Below are positions 49,951 through 58,937 of a stretch of DNA of 64,000 bases, one piece after another. The position numbers and the translations under genes are program-made. Positions within the stretch are counted from its first letter, which is position 1, and each line of letters starts with the position of its first letter. Source of the stretch: Mycolicibacterium baixiangningiae (GTDB lineage Bacteria; Actinomycetota; Actinomycetes; Mycobacteriales; Mycobacteriaceae); assembly GCF_016313185.1 (NCBI RefSeq), contig NZ_CP066218.1:4154001-4218000 (forward strand). The letters run 5' to 3'. The notes beneath the pieces were generated by a model. The model saw only the letters and a list, made by a program, of their open reading frames with translations. It was not told where the DNA came from and ran no database searches.

Positions 49951-51327
49951 ATGCCCCAACAGCGCCCGTACCACGTGGCGATCGTCGGTTCCGGCCCGTC
50001 CGGCTACTTCGCCGCCTCCTCGCTGCTCAAATTCGCCGACGCCGACGACGCGGTCCGTGATGTGCGCGTCGACATGCTCGAGATGCTGCCCACCCCGTGG
50101 GGTCTCGTGCGATCCGGGGTGGCACCCGACCACCCGAAGATCAAGTCCATCAGCGCGCAGTTCGACAAGACTTCGGGAGACCCGCGCTTCCGCTTCTTCG
50201 GCAACATCGCCGTCGGCGAACACGTCAAGCCCGAGGAGTTGGCCGAGCGCTACGACGCCGTCGTCTATGCGGTCGGCGCGCAGTCCGACCGCTCGCTGAA
50301 CATCCCGGGCGAGGACCTGCCCGGCAGTGTGGCGGCGGTCGACTTCGTCGGTTGGTACAACGCCCACCCCCATTTCGAGCAGATGGGGCCCGACCTGTCG
50401 ACCGGTCGCGCGATCGTCGTGGGCAACGGCAACGTCGCACTCGACGTCGCGCGCATCCTCGTCACCGATCCAGATGCGCTGGCCAGTACCGACATCGCCG
50501 ATCACGCACTCGAATCGCTGCACAAGCGTGGTGTCGAAGAGGTCGTCGTGATCGGCAGGCGCGGCCCGCTGCAGGCCACGTTCACCACGCTCGAACTGCG
50601 CGAACTCGGCGACCTGAAAGGGCTCGGCGACGTCGACGTGATCGTCGACCCCGCGGATTTCGCCGACATCACCGACGATGACCTCGAGGCGGCCGGGAAG
50701 GTCGTCAAGCAGAACGTCAAAGTCATGCGGAGCTACGCCGACCGCCCGCCGCGTGGGGCGGCCCGCCGGATCGTGTTCCGGTTCCGCACGTCACCGATCG
50801 AGATCAAGGGCGGCGACCACGTCGAGTCGATCGTGCTGGGTCGCAACGAACTCGTGACCGACAACGGCCGGGTGGTCGCCAAGGACACCGGCGAGCGGGA
50901 GGAGCTGCCCGCGCAGTTGGTGGTTCGCGCGGTGGGTTACCGCGGCGTGGCGACGCCGGGTCTGCCGTTCGACGAGCGCAGCGGCACGATCCCGCACACC
51001 GACGGCCGCATCGACGGCCGGCGCAATGAATACGTGGTCGGCTGGATCAAACGCGGCCCGTCGGGCGTCATCGGCAGCAACAAGAAGGATTCGCAGGCAA
51101 CCGTCGACACGGTGATCGCGGACCTGGGCGGTGCCGCCCTCGCCGATTTCGGTGACGGCCATGCCGACGAGCTGGTCGAGTGGCTCGTGTCCCGGCAGCC
51201 CGACCTGGTGACCGACGACCACTGGAAGGTGATCGACGAGCACGAACGTTCAGCCGGCGAGTCGGCCGGTCGGCCGCGGGTCAAGCTGACCAGTGTGGCC
51301 GAAATGCTCCGCATCGGGCGCGGCTGA
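49951..51327 (+). CDS. fprA: NADPH-ferredoxin reductase FprA
   Basis: A 458-residue flavoprotein related to adrenodoxin reductase that passes electrons from NADPH to ferredoxin, for instance for P450s. FAD loop VAIVGSGPSGYFAASSLL near residue 9, GLVRSGVAPDHPK near residue 53, NADPH loop VVGNGNVALDVARIL near residue 162 and VVVIGRRGP. C-terminal FAD contact VVGWIKRGPSGVIGSNKKD. ATG 49951 follows AGAAGG; the open frame extends 12 codons further left. It could serve the P450 at 12.2-13.6 kb. Confidence 0.95.
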   Translation: MPQQRPYHVAIVGSGPSGYFAASSLLKFADADDAVRDVRVDMLEMLPTPWGLVRSGVAPDHPKIKSISAQFDKTSGDPRFRFFGNIAVGEHVKPEELAERYDAVVYAVGAQSDRSLNIPGEDLPGSVAAVDFVGWYNAHPHFEQMGPDLSTGRAIVVGNGNVALDVARILVTDPDALASTDIADHALESLHKRGVEEVVVIGRRGPLQATFTTLELRELGDLKGLGDVDVIVDPADFADITDDDLEAAGKVVKQNVKVMRSYADRPPRGAARRIVFRFRTSPIEIKGGDHVESIVLGRNELVTDNGRVVAKDTGEREELPAQLVVRAVGYRGVATPGLPFDERSGTIPHTDGRIDGRRNEYVVGWIKRGPSGVIGSNKKDSQATVDTVIADLGGAALADFGDGHADELVEWLVSRQPDLVTDDHWKVIDEHERSAGESAGRPRVKLTSVAEMLRIGRG

Positions 51328-51333
51328 ACGCGG

Positions 51334-51738
51334 TCATTCGCGCGCCGGCGGGATCACCCGGTCGGCATCGATCGTGACGACGATGCGGGTCTCCGGCCTG
51401 CCGGTGAAGTTCGGATACGGCGTACCGAGGTACTTGTGCGAGATCGCGTCGATACTCTCGGCTCCGCCCTCGGTGGTCATGTTCGCCACCCGGCCGCGGA
51501 CGGCGTAGTAGCGGAACACGTCATCAGGGTCGACGACGTTGAGGGCGATACGTGGATCGCGCGCGAGGTTTCGCTCCTTCTGGCTGCCCTCGACGATGTT
51601 GATGACGACGCGCTCGCCGTCGGTGGTCACCCAGGTCTGGGTGAGCTGCGGCGATCCGTCCGCCATCAGGGTGGTGACGAAGCACGGGCTGGGCTTGCTG
51701 AGCAGTTCCAGCAGGCCGGCCGGCAAGGGTGTGGACAC
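51334..51738 (-). CDS. PPOX-class F420-dependent oxidoreductase family protein
   Basis: About 134 residues with the split beta-barrel of pyridoxamine-phosphate-oxidase-like proteins: CFVTTLMADGSPQLTQTWVT, then ERNLARDPRIALNVVDPDD and YYAVRGRVANMT. Actinobacterial members bind F420 or heme/biliverdin. GTG 51738 is chosen because AGGAAGG lies just upstream. The frame continues to 51783, into the boundary of the IS element, but that part is not gene-like. Convergent with fprA, six bases apart. Confidence 0.8.
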   Translation of the reverse strand: MSTPLPAGLLELLSKPSPCFVTTLMADGSPQLTQTWVTTDGERVVINIVEGSQKERNLARDPRIALNVVDPDDVFRYYAVRGRVANMTTEGGAESIDAISHKYLGTPYPNFTGRPETRIVVTIDADRVIPPARE

Positions 51739-51757
51739 GCACCTTCCTAACACTTTC

Positions 51758-51771
51758 GGAAGCATGTCGGT
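51758..51771 (+). repeat. 14-bp target-site duplication, left copy
   Basis: GGAAGCATGTCGGT, identical to 52428-52441 on the far side of the IS481-like element. The length is within the 4-15 bp range usual for IS481 insertions. Confidence 0.65.
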
Positions 51772-52427
51772 GTGATGTCCCAAGACATCGGTGACAGTTC
51801 TGCATCAGGACATCGGTGACAGTTCGGGTGGTGTTGGTGGTAACACTTCTGGCCCGATGCTGCGGGGGGCTACCTCGATAAACAACCGATCGCGGAGTCA
51901 CTGGCCGAACTCCAACCCCAGGTCGACGAATTCGACCGCATCTACAACACCGAGCGCCCCCACCAAGGGCTGCCCGGGCGTGTGACGCCCCTGACAGCGT
52001 GGCAAGCAACCCCCAAGGCTGATCGGCCCGCCCCAAACCTGACCGGCCGCTCTACGAGGCGCCGACCCCAAGCCGATACCGGCTCCCGCGAGCTCAGCCG
52101 CCCACCGATCTGCCCGAGGGCACGCGTGTCAGAACGATAGGCACCGCCGGGACCATCGGGCTGGACTCAGTCACCTACAGGGTTGATACCCAACGCGCCT
52201 TCGAACAAGTCCTCGTCGTCTGCGAAGGCGACAACATCATCATCACCGACCTGCAAGGCGAGGTCCTCGCCGAGCACACCCGACCCGCACCCGGCACCAA
52301 CTACGTCGGCAATGGCCGACCCCGCGGCCCACGCCCCAAGCCAAGGGAAACTGTCACCGAAGTCCTGACACACCGACCGTCACCGAAGTCGATGCAGAAC
52401 CGTCACCGATGTCTTGGGACATAACAC
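51772..52427 (+). mobile_element. IS481-like element with internal deletion, about 656 bp
   Basis: Terminal inverted repeats TGTCCCAAGACATCGGTGAC (51776-51795) and its exact complement (52402-52421) enclose the element. Sub-terminal copies of CATCGGTGACAG (left) and GTCACCGAAGTC (right) are extra transposase-binding-type repeats. Outside the repeats, GTG-A on the left and GTG-TTA on the right may belong to the element, because the 14-bp duplication begins just beyond. A full IS481 member is about 1-1.5 kb. Here the N-terminal and catalytic part of the transposase is gone, so it cannot move by itself. Confidence 0.75.
51868..52424 (+). pseudogene. C-terminal fragment of IS481-family transposase, frameshifted
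   Basis: The first frame reads GYLDKQPIAESLAELQPQVD, then FDRIYNTERPHQGLPGRVTP, the RPHQ-type end of the integrase catalytic core. Near 52020-52030 the homologous reading moves to another frame (RPKPDRPLYEAPTPSRYRLP, ending TDLQGEVLAEHTRP...), while the original frame stops at 52140. The DDE aspartates are not present. Confidence 0.7.
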
Positions 52428-52441
52428 GGAAGCATGTCGGT
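52428..52441 (+). repeat. 14-bp target-site duplication, right copy
   Basis: GGAAGCATGTCGGT, identical to 51758-51771. It ends exactly at the ATG of the DUF222 gene and contains GGAAG, which could act as that gene's ribosome site. Confidence 0.65.
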
Positions 52442-53725
52442 ATGGCGAGTATACTCGAACACATGTTCGATTACGACGAGGCGGCGCTGATAGAGCGGAT
52501 CGCAACGCTGGAACGCGAGAAGTCGGCCGCGGCGGCTGCACAGGCCCGGGCCACCGCGCGGCTCGACGAATTACGCCGCGCCGCGGAGGCGGCGGCCGGG
52601 GTACCAGCGCGAAAGCGCGGTCGCGGCCTGGCCTCGGAGGTGGCGTTGGCGCGGCGTGACTGCCCGAACAAGGGTGGGCGCCATCTCGGGTTCGCCCGGG
52701 CGCTGGTGCACGAGATGCCGCACACCCTGGCCGCGCTGGAATGCGGTGTGCTCTCGGAGTGGCGGGCGACGCTGATCGTGCGCGAGTCGGCGTGCCTGTC
52801 GGTCGACGACCGTCGCGTGCTGGACGAAGAAATGTGCGCCGACATGTCGAAACTAGACGGTCTGGGCGACAACAGAATCGAAGCCGACGCGAAGAAGATC
52901 GCTTACCGGCTCGATCCGCAGGCGGTGGTCGATCGAGCCGCCAAGGCGGCGTCCGAACGCAACGTGAGCTGCCGCCCGGCTCCGGATGCCATGACGTATG
53001 TGACGGCGCTGCTGCCCGTGGGCCAGGGGGTGGCGGTGTACGCGGCGCTCAAGCGGTCCGCCGACACCACCTTCGACGATCGGTCCCGGGGTCAGGTCAT
53101 GGCCGACACGCTGGTCGAGCGGGTCACCGGGCGGCCGGCCGACAGCGCGACGCCGGTTGCGGTGAACCTCGTGATCACCGACGAGTCGCTGCTCGGCGGC
53201 GACGATGTGCCCGCCGACATCGCCGGATACGGACCGGTGCCCGCGTCCGTCGGCCGTCACCTGGTCAACGCGGCGGTGTCGGACAAGCGGTCGAAGGCGA
53301 CGCTTCGCCGGCTGTACCGCCACCCTCGATCCGGCGCGCTGGTCGCGATGGAGTCACGGAAGCGGTTGTTCCCCAAAGGGTTGGCCACGTTCATCAACCT
53401 GCGCGACGGCACCTGCCGGACCCCCTACTGCAATGCTCCGATCCGCCATCGCGACCATGCTGAACCCGCCCGCCGGGGCGGACCAACCAGTGCGGTCAAC
53501 GGGCTGGGTGAGTGCGAAGCGTGCAACTACGCCAAGGAGGCGCCCGGTTGGCGGGTCATCACGTCGACCGATGAGCAGGGCCGCCATGGCGCGCAGTTCA
53601 CCACCCCGACCGGCGCGCGTTACTCATCGGTGGCGCCGCCGTTGCCCGGCCTGACGGTCGTCGATGTCAGCACCCTCGAAGTGAGGATCGGCATCGAATT
53701 GGCCGCCATGGGGCATGCGGCCTAG
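52442..53725 (+). CDS. 13E12-repeat family protein: DUF222 plus HNH endonuclease domain
   Basis: About 427 residues. An N-terminal coiled-coil-like segment ([20 protein letters not shown]) leads into the DUF222 domain (about 40-300). A C-terminal HNH nuclease motif follows: [20 protein letters not shown], then [18 protein letters not shown], with paired Cys for zinc and the two His of HNH. Such genes are multicopy, repeat-like elements in mycobacteria (REP13E12) and some are phage integration sites; function is unknown. ATG 52442 is the native-looking start. The frame also runs back to 52409 inside the IS element. Confidence 0.85.
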   Translation: MASILEHMFDYDEAALIERIATLEREKSAAAAAQARATARLDELRRAAEAAAGVPARKRGRGLASEVALARRDCPNKGGRHLGFARALVHEMPHTLAALECGVLSEWRATLIVRESACLSVDDRRVLDEEMCADMSKLDGLGDNRIEADAKKIAYRLDPQAVVDRAAKAASERNVSCRPAPDAMTYVTALLPVGQGVAVYAALKRSADTTFDDRSRGQVMADTLVERVTGRPADSATPVAVNLVITDESLLGGDDVPADIAGYGPVPASVGRHLVNAAVSDKRSKATLRRLYRHPRSGALVAMESRKRLFPKGLATFINLRDGTCRTPYCNAPIRHRDHAEPARRGGPTSAVNGLGECEACNYAKEAPGWRVITSTDEQGRHGAQFTTPTGARYSSVAPPLPGLTVVDVSTLEVRIGIELAAMGHAA

Positions 53726-54072
53726 TACGGGGGCGGCGGCGGTCCGTCGGGCACCTCCGGCGGAGCGAAGTTCCAGTTGTCGGGGTTCTTCGGCGAGTAC
53801 ACCACCGGAAACAGCGCGCCCATCGACGGCCAGTTGTTCACGTCGACGGCCATGCGCTGGTAGACGACGTGCTCGTTGACCGTCGGACCGTTGATCACCC
53901 CGGAGATCGTGACGAACTGGTCCCCCGTCACGTCGTCCGGACGGGGGCTGACACCCGTGACCAGCAGGGTGCCGTGCGCGAGCTCGCCTCGCGGTCCCCG
54001 GCTCCGCCTGATCCACGGCACCACGAACAGAGCGATCGCACCGATCAACAACAGCAGCACAAGGAATTCCAC
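53722..54072 (-). CDS. membrane-anchored conserved mycobacterial protein
   Basis: A 116-residue protein from GTG 54072. One N-terminal membrane helix ([19 protein letters not shown]) precedes an extracytoplasmic or cytoplasmic beta-rich domain: [20 protein letters not shown] and [14 protein letters not shown]. It ends in a Pro-rich tail (GPPPPPY). The central part resembles an OB-like domain, but I do not recognise the family. It overlaps the DUF222 stop and is divergent from hisN with 24 bases between. The same neighbour order occurs next to the M. tuberculosis hisN-like gene as far as I recall. Confidence 0.65.
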   Translation of the reverse strand: MEFLVLLLLIGAIALFVVPWIRRSRGPRGELAHGTLLVTGVSPRPDDVTGDQFVTISGVINGPTVNEHVVYQRMAVDVNNWPSMGALFPVVYSPKNPDNWNFAPPEVPDGPPPPPY

Positions 54073-54096
54073 AGGGCCATGGTAGGACTTGCAGAC

Positions 54097-54894
54097 ATGA
54101 GCACCGGTTCCTTCGACCTGGCCGACGACCTGGCGCTGGCGTTGCGGCTCGCCGATCATGCCGACGCCCTCACCGTCGACCGGTTCCGCGCACTGGATCT
54201 GCGTGTCGAGACCAAACCCGACCTCACGCCCGTCACCGACGCCGACCGCTCCGTGGAGAGCGATATGCGCCGTGAACTCGCCGCGGAACGCGGCGACGAT
54301 GCGATCCTCGGCGAAGAGTTCGGTGGCACAGCGATTTTCAGCGGCAGGCAGTGGGTGATCGACCCGATCGACGGGACCAAGAACTTCGTGCGCGGCGTTC
54401 CGGTGTGGGCGACGCTCATCGCGCTTCTGAACGACGGCGTGCCGGTGGCCGGCGTCGTCAGTGCACCCGCACTGCACCGGCGCTGGTGGGCCGCCCACGG
54501 GCTGGGGGCATTCGCCGCAGTCTCCGGCGAGTCGCCGCGGCGGCTCTCGGTGTCGAAGGTCGCCGAACTGGATTCGGCCAGCCTGTCGTTCTCCAGCCTC
54601 TCCGGATGGGCCAAACGCGGTCTGCGCGACCGGTTCATCGACCTCACCGACGCCGTGTGGCGGGTCCGGGGATTCGGCGACTTCCTGTCGTACTGCTTCC
54701 TCGCCGAGGGTGCGGTGGACATCGCGGCCGAACCCGAGGTGTCGCTGTGGGATCTGGCCGCGCTCGACATCCTGGTGCGGGAGGCAGGCGGAACGTTCAC
54801 CAATCTCGACGGCGTAGCGGGACCCCACGGCGGCAGCGTCGTCGCTTCCAACGGTCTGCTTCACGACGTGGCGCTGTCGAGCCTGTCGACCTAG
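54097..54894 (+). CDS. hisN: histidinol-phosphatase HisN / inositol-monophosphatase family
   Basis: A 265-residue Mg2+-dependent phosphatase. Metal-binding motifs are LGEEFGG near residue 70, [15 protein letters not shown] near residue 87 (DPxDGT) and [15 protein letters not shown] near residue 218. This branch in actinobacteria dephosphorylates histidinol phosphate in histidine synthesis; inositol-phosphate activity is a possible alternative. ATG 54097 is used; a longer in-frame extension overlaps the divergent membrane protein gene. Confidence 0.88.
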   Translation: MSTGSFDLADDLALALRLADHADALTVDRFRALDLRVETKPDLTPVTDADRSVESDMRRELAAERGDDAILGEEFGGTAIFSGRQWVIDPIDGTKNFVRGVPVWATLIALLNDGVPVAGVVSAPALHRRWWAAHGLGAFAAVSGESPRRLSVSKVAELDSASLSFSSLSGWAKRGLRDRFIDLTDAVWRVRGFGDFLSYCFLAEGAVDIAAEPEVSLWDLAALDILVREAGGTFTNLDGVAGPHGGSVVASNGLLHDVALSSLST

Positions 54895-55037
54895 TCGACC
54901 TGCTCTGCCCTGTCGGAAGCGGCCGAATCCCTCACGCACACCCCATGTCTTGCCGCCGACACCGCGGCGGCGGGTGCATCCCGCCTGCGTCCGACGCTGC
55001 CCACTGCGGTGTGAACTACCTAACAGGTCGGCCCGAC

Positions 55038-55053
55038 CTTACTCAGGAGTAAG
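55038..55053. promoter_or_regulatory. palindromic operator upstream of fadE24
   Basis: CTTACTCAGGAGTAAG is a palindrome with 7-bp arms (CTTACTC/GAGTAAG) around AG. It lies 42 bases before the fadE24 start. It looks like a site for a TetR-type repressor of fatty-acid genes; no such regulator gene is in the window. Confidence 0.55.
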
Positions 55054-55061
55054 ATACGGTC

Positions 55062-55085
55062 ATGGCGATCGACCCGACCAAGTGA
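55062..55085 (+). other. possible 7-codon upstream ORF
   Basis: ATGGCGATCGACCCGACCAA followed by GTGA encodes MAIDPTK and stops 10 bases before the fadE24 ATG. It has no obvious ribosome site of its own (AGGAG lies at 55045-55049, somewhat far). It could be a leaderless start or chance. Confidence 0.25.
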
Positions 55086-55095
55086 GGCAGCTGGA

Positions 55096-56499
55096 ATGAC
55101 CGACACACTGCCGTCCAAGAACGGCACCTCAGCCCGTCCCAAGCGCTCCGGCAGGGAAAGCGCCGTCGGCCTGCAACGGCACAAGCGAACCCCGACCGAC
55201 ATCGGGTTGGCGCTGCTCACACCGTTCGTCGGGCAGGAGTTCCTCGACCGGCACAATCTGCGCGACCCCTTCAACCGCGGCTTGAAGTACGGCGTCAAGC
55301 AGGTGTTCTCGGCCGCCGGCGCCTCCACGCGGCAGTTCAAGCGGATCCAGGGCCTCGGCAAGCAGCCCACCCGCCTGAAAACCGCCCCGAAAGGGTCGGA
55401 CTACTTCGACCTGACCCCCGACGACGATCAGAAGATGATCGTCGAGACGGTCAAGGAATTCGCCGAAGAAGTACTGCGGCCCGCGGCCCACGACGCTGAC
55501 GCGGCGGCCGGATACCCGCCGGATCTGATCGTCAAGGCCGCTGAACTCGGCATCACGGCGGTCAGCATCCCCGAGGACTTCGAGGGCATCGCCGAACACC
55601 GCTCGACGATCACCAACGCGCTCGTGGCCGAGGCGCTCGCGTACGGCGACATGGGCCTGGCGCTGCCGATTCTGGCTCCTGCCGGGGTGGCGGCTGCGCT
55701 CACCCATTGGGGCAGCGCCGACCAGCAGGCCACCTATCTGCGCGACTTCTCCGGCGACAACGTCCCGCAGGCATGCGTGGTGATCGCCGAACCACGCCCG
55801 CTGTTCGACCCGACCGCGCTGAAGACCACGGCCGTCCGCACCCCGGGTGGCTACCGGCTGACCGGGACGAAGTCGCTGGTTCCGGCCGCCGCCGACGCCG
55901 AGGTGTTCATCATCGCCGCACAGCTGGACGGCAAGCCGGCGATGTTCATCGTCGAGTCCGCATCCGAGGGGCTCAGCGTCACGCCCGACCCCAGCATGGG
56001 AGTGCGGGCGGCGGCCCTCGGCCGCGTCGAGCTCGACAACGTGGCGGTTCCGCTGGGCAACCGACTCGGCGAGGACGAGGCCACTGATGACGACTACCGC
56101 GAGGCCATCGCCCTATCGCGGCTCGGCTGGGCCGCGCTGGCAGTCGGGACGTCGCACGCGGTGCTCGACTACGTGGTCCCCTACGTGAAGGAACGTGAGG
56201 CGTTCGGCGAGCCGATCGCACACCGCCAGGCCGTGGCCTTCATGTGCGCGAACATCGCCATCGAACTCGACGGATTGCGCCTCATCACCTGGCGCGGCGC
56301 CTCGCGCGCCGAGCAGGGCCTGCCGTTCATCAGGGAAGCCGCGCTCGCGAAGCGGCTCGGTACGGACAAGAGCATGCAGATCGGCCTCGACGGCGTCCAG
56401 CTGCTCGGCGGCCACGGATACACCAAGGAACACCCTGTCGAACGCTGGTATCGCGATCTGCGCGTGATCGGTGTCGCCGAGGGCGTCGTCGTCCTCTAG
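55096..56499 (+). CDS. fadE24: acyl-CoA dehydrogenase FadE24
   Basis: A 467-residue acyl-CoA dehydrogenase-family protein with a 100-residue basic N-terminal extension before the usual dehydrogenase domain (start about DQKMIVETVKEFAEEV). The C-terminal domain has LLGGHGYTKEHPVERWYRDLR and ends soon after GVAEGVVVL, so the common EGTxxIQ tail is missing. In M. tuberculosis fadE24 and fadE23 are adjacent. Acyl-CoA dehydrogenases of this group often act as heteromers in which one subunit supplies the catalytic Glu, so FadE24 may depend on FadE23. Beta-oxidation substrate unknown. Confidence 0.9.
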   Translation: MTDTLPSKNGTSARPKRSGRESAVGLQRHKRTPTDIGLALLTPFVGQEFLDRHNLRDPFNRGLKYGVKQVFSAAGASTRQFKRIQGLGKQPTRLKTAPKGSDYFDLTPDDDQKMIVETVKEFAEEVLRPAAHDADAAAGYPPDLIVKAAELGITAVSIPEDFEGIAEHRSTITNALVAEALAYGDMGLALPILAPAGVAAALTHWGSADQQATYLRDFSGDNVPQACVVIAEPRPLFDPTALKTTAVRTPGGYRLTGTKSLVPAAADAEVFIIAAQLDGKPAMFIVESASEGLSVTPDPSMGVRAAALGRVELDNVAVPLGNRLGEDEATDDDYREAIALSRLGWAALAVGTSHAVLDYVVPYVKEREAFGEPIAHRQAVAFMCANIAIELDGLRLITWRGASRAEQGLPFIREAALAKRLGTDKSMQIGLDGVQLLGGHGYTKEHPVERWYRDLRVIGVAEGVVVL

Positions 56500-56530
56500 G
56501 TCGTCCTCTGAGTCAGAAACGGATCCTGTC

Positions 56531-57745
56531 ATGGCAATCAACCTGGAACTGCCGAAGAAGCTGCACGCGGTCATCGAGAAGGCCCATCAGGGCGCCGCGG
56601 AGATGCTGCGCCCGATCTCGCGCAAGTACGACCTGAGAGAGCACGACTATCCGGTCGAACTCGACAGCCTGGCCACCCTCTTCGAGGGCATCTCCGAGGC
56701 GAACACCATCTCGTTCGCCGGCGCGGAGGCGTTTCGCGATACCGAGGGCGGCCCCAAGGGAAATGTCAACGGCGGCAACATGAGTGCGGTCCTCAACGTC
56801 ACCGAGATCAGCTGGGGCGACGTCGGTCTGATGCTGTCGGTGCCCCGCCAGGGCCTGGGCAACGCCGCGATCTCCGGCGTCGCGACCGACGAACAACTCG
56901 AGCGGCTCGGCAAAGGGGTGTGGGCCGCCATGGCCATCACCGAGCCGGGGTTCGGCTCGGACTCGGCGGCGGTGTCGACGACGGCGCGACTCGACGGCGA
57001 CGAGTACGTCATCAACGGTGAGAAGATCTTCGTCACGGCCGGCTCACGCGCCAGCCACATCGTCGTCTGGGCCACACTGGACAAGTCGTTGGGCCGTGCG
57101 GCGATCAAATCGTTCATCGTCCCGCGCGACCATCCCGGCGTGACGGTGGAGCGCCTCGAGGACAAGCTCGGCATCAAGGCGTCCGACACCGCGGTGATCC
57201 GCTTCGACAACGCCCGCATCCCGAAGGACAACCTCCTCGGCGACCCGGAGATCCACGTCGAGAAGGGTTTCGCGGGGGTCATGGAGACCTTCGACAACAC
57301 CCGGCCCGTGGTGGCCGGCATGGCCGTCGGGATCGGGCGCGCCGCGCTCGAGGAATTCCGCAAGATCCTGATCGACGCGGGCGTCGAGATCTCCTACGAC
57401 AAACCCGCCTACGCCCAGAGCGCGGCAGCGGCGGAATTCCTTCGGATGGAAGCCGACTGGGAGGCGGGCTACCTGTTGACAGTGCGGTCGGCGTGGCAGG
57501 CCGACAATGCCATTCCCAACTCCAAGGAAGCCTCGATGGCCAAGGCCAAAGCCGCGCGGGTGGGCAGCGACATCACCTTGAAGGTGGTCGAAATGGCAGG
57601 CACCGTCGGGTATTCCGAGGAGACGCTGCTGGAGAAGTGGGCGCGCGACAGCAAGATCCTCGACATCTTCGAGGGCACCCAGCAGATCCAGCAGCTCGTC
57701 GTGGCCCGACGCCTGCTGGGCCTGACCTCCGCACAACTGAAATAG
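56531..57745 (+). CDS. fadE23: acyl-CoA dehydrogenase FadE23
   Basis: A 404-residue partner of FadE24 with all acyl-CoA dehydrogenase parts. FAD/substrate loop AMAITEPGFGSDSAAVSTTA near residue 137 and ENGEKIFVT-like INGEKIFVTAGS. C-terminal GTVGYSEETLLEKWARDSK and the complete catalytic segment DIFEGTQQIQQLVVARRL with Glu in FEGT. ATG 56531 lies 31 bases after the fadE24 stop. Together they would introduce the 2,3-double bond in an acyl-CoA. Confidence 0.92.
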   Translation: MAINLELPKKLHAVIEKAHQGAAEMLRPISRKYDLREHDYPVELDSLATLFEGISEANTISFAGAEAFRDTEGGPKGNVNGGNMSAVLNVTEISWGDVGLMLSVPRQGLGNAAISGVATDEQLERLGKGVWAAMAITEPGFGSDSAAVSTTARLDGDEYVINGEKIFVTAGSRASHIVVWATLDKSLGRAAIKSFIVPRDHPGVTVERLEDKLGIKASDTAVIRFDNARIPKDNLLGDPEIHVEKGFAGVMETFDNTRPVVAGMAVGIGRAALEEFRKILIDAGVEISYDKPAYAQSAAAAEFLRMEADWEAGYLLTVRSAWQADNAIPNSKEASMAKAKAARVGSDITLKVVEMAGTVGYSEETLLEKWARDSKILDIFEGTQQIQQLVVARRLLGLTSAQLK

Positions 57746-57749
57746 CCGT

Positions 57750-58937
57750 TCACATGTCGAGCAGCTGCTGACCGACGTATCCCCCTTCGGCCGCGCCAGG
57801 CGGTATCGCGAACACCGCCGACCCCACCGGTGTGAGCCACGCATTGAGCGCGTCGGCGTCGGACAACCGCTGCTGCACCGGCACGAACTGGCGGGCCGGA
57901 TCACGCTGGTAGGCAAGGAACAGCAGTCCGCTGTCGGAGATCTCACCTGCGGGCGGGGTGTCGTCGTAGTTGTAGGGCCGACGCAGGAACTGTTCGCCGT
58001 CGGTCCGATGCCGCGCCAATGCGATGTGGGAGTTCTCGGGGATGACGGGAATGCCGTTGACGGCAGCGGTGAAGTCGGGTTCGTCCGTCTCCCCCGAACC
58101 GGTCAGTGGCGCCCCGTTGTCGAGTCTGCGGCCGACGAACAACTCCTTGGAATCCCGGTCCACCTCGTCCCAGGCGTCCATCTCGGCGCGAATCCGCCGC
58201 AGGACCAGGACGGTGCCGCCGGCGAACCAGGGTTGGTCCGCGCCCGAATCCCACACGTACTTGTTCAGCGCCGCATCGTCATTCAGGTTGGCCGTGCCGT
58301 CGACCTGCCCCATGACATTGCGCATCGACGGGCCCGCCGTCGACGCGCTCGCCGGGTTGCGGTAGCCGCGCTGGATCCACCGGATCGTCGTCATCGAGCG
58401 CACGTTCTTCGTCAGCACCCGACACGCGTGGCTGAGGGTGAGCAGGTTGTCTGCGCACAGCTGCAACAACAATTGCCCACCACACCAACGGTTTTCGAGG
58501 CGATCCACGGCGAAGAGTGGAAGCGCTCGCAGCGCGGCGGGCCGTTGCGCGGTCAGCCCGACAGCGTCGAACAACTCCGGACCGTAGCCGACGGTGACCG
58601 TGAGCCGCGCCGGGTCGGCGGCGAGTTCGGGTTCGGTGTCGGCCAGGGCCGGTATGCCGTGGGTCAGTCGCGCCGCATCCTCGCTCCACAACTTCATCAC
58701 CGACCGCAGGGTGGCGCGGTCGGCGCGGTCCGGGCGCAGATTCAGCGCGACGAGCGTGGTGTAAGCCTGCGGCCGGGTGGCGACGCCGGCCTGGTGCACC
58801 CCGTGGAAGCGCTCGGTGGCGACCACCGGTTCGTCGGCGCCGCGGGTGCCTGCCGTCGCGGTCAACCCTATCCCGGCGATCCCCGCCGCCGCGGCCCCCG
58901 CGCCGAACAGCGTGCGCCGGTTGAACCGCTCACCCAT
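57750..58937 (-). CDS. Tat-exported DyP-type (EfeB-like) heme peroxidase
   Basis: A 395-residue protein. A twin-arginine signal (FNRRTLFGAGAAAAGIAG) is at the N-terminus. The DyP signature GQVDGTANLN (GxxDG) is near residue 213, the proximal heme His probably in NSHIALARH near residue 302, and the distal Arg in AYQRDPARQF near residue 345. DyP peroxidases use H2O2 to oxidise dyes, phenols or porphyrins; the EfeB branch has been linked to heme or iron handling. The start overlaps the copper-chaperone gene by eight bases, so it is the last gene of a four-gene leftward set. Confidence 0.9.
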   Translation of the reverse strand: MGERFNRRTLFGAGAAAAGIAGIGLTATAGTRGADEPVVATERFHGVHQAGVATRPQAYTTLVALNLRPDRADRATLRSVMKLWSEDAARLTHGIPALADTEPELAADPARLTVTVGYGPELFDAVGLTAQRPAALRALPLFAVDRLENRWCGGQLLLQLCADNLLTLSHACRVLTKNVRSMTTIRWIQRGYRNPASASTAGPSMRNVMGQVDGTANLNDDAALNKYVWDSGADQPWFAGGTVLVLRRIRAEMDAWDEVDRDSKELFVGRRLDNGAPLTGSGETDEPDFTAAVNGIPVIPENSHIALARHRTDGEQFLRRPYNYDDTPPAGEISDSGLLFLAYQRDPARQFVPVQQRLSDADALNAWLTPVGSAVFAIPPGAAEGGYVGQQLLDM

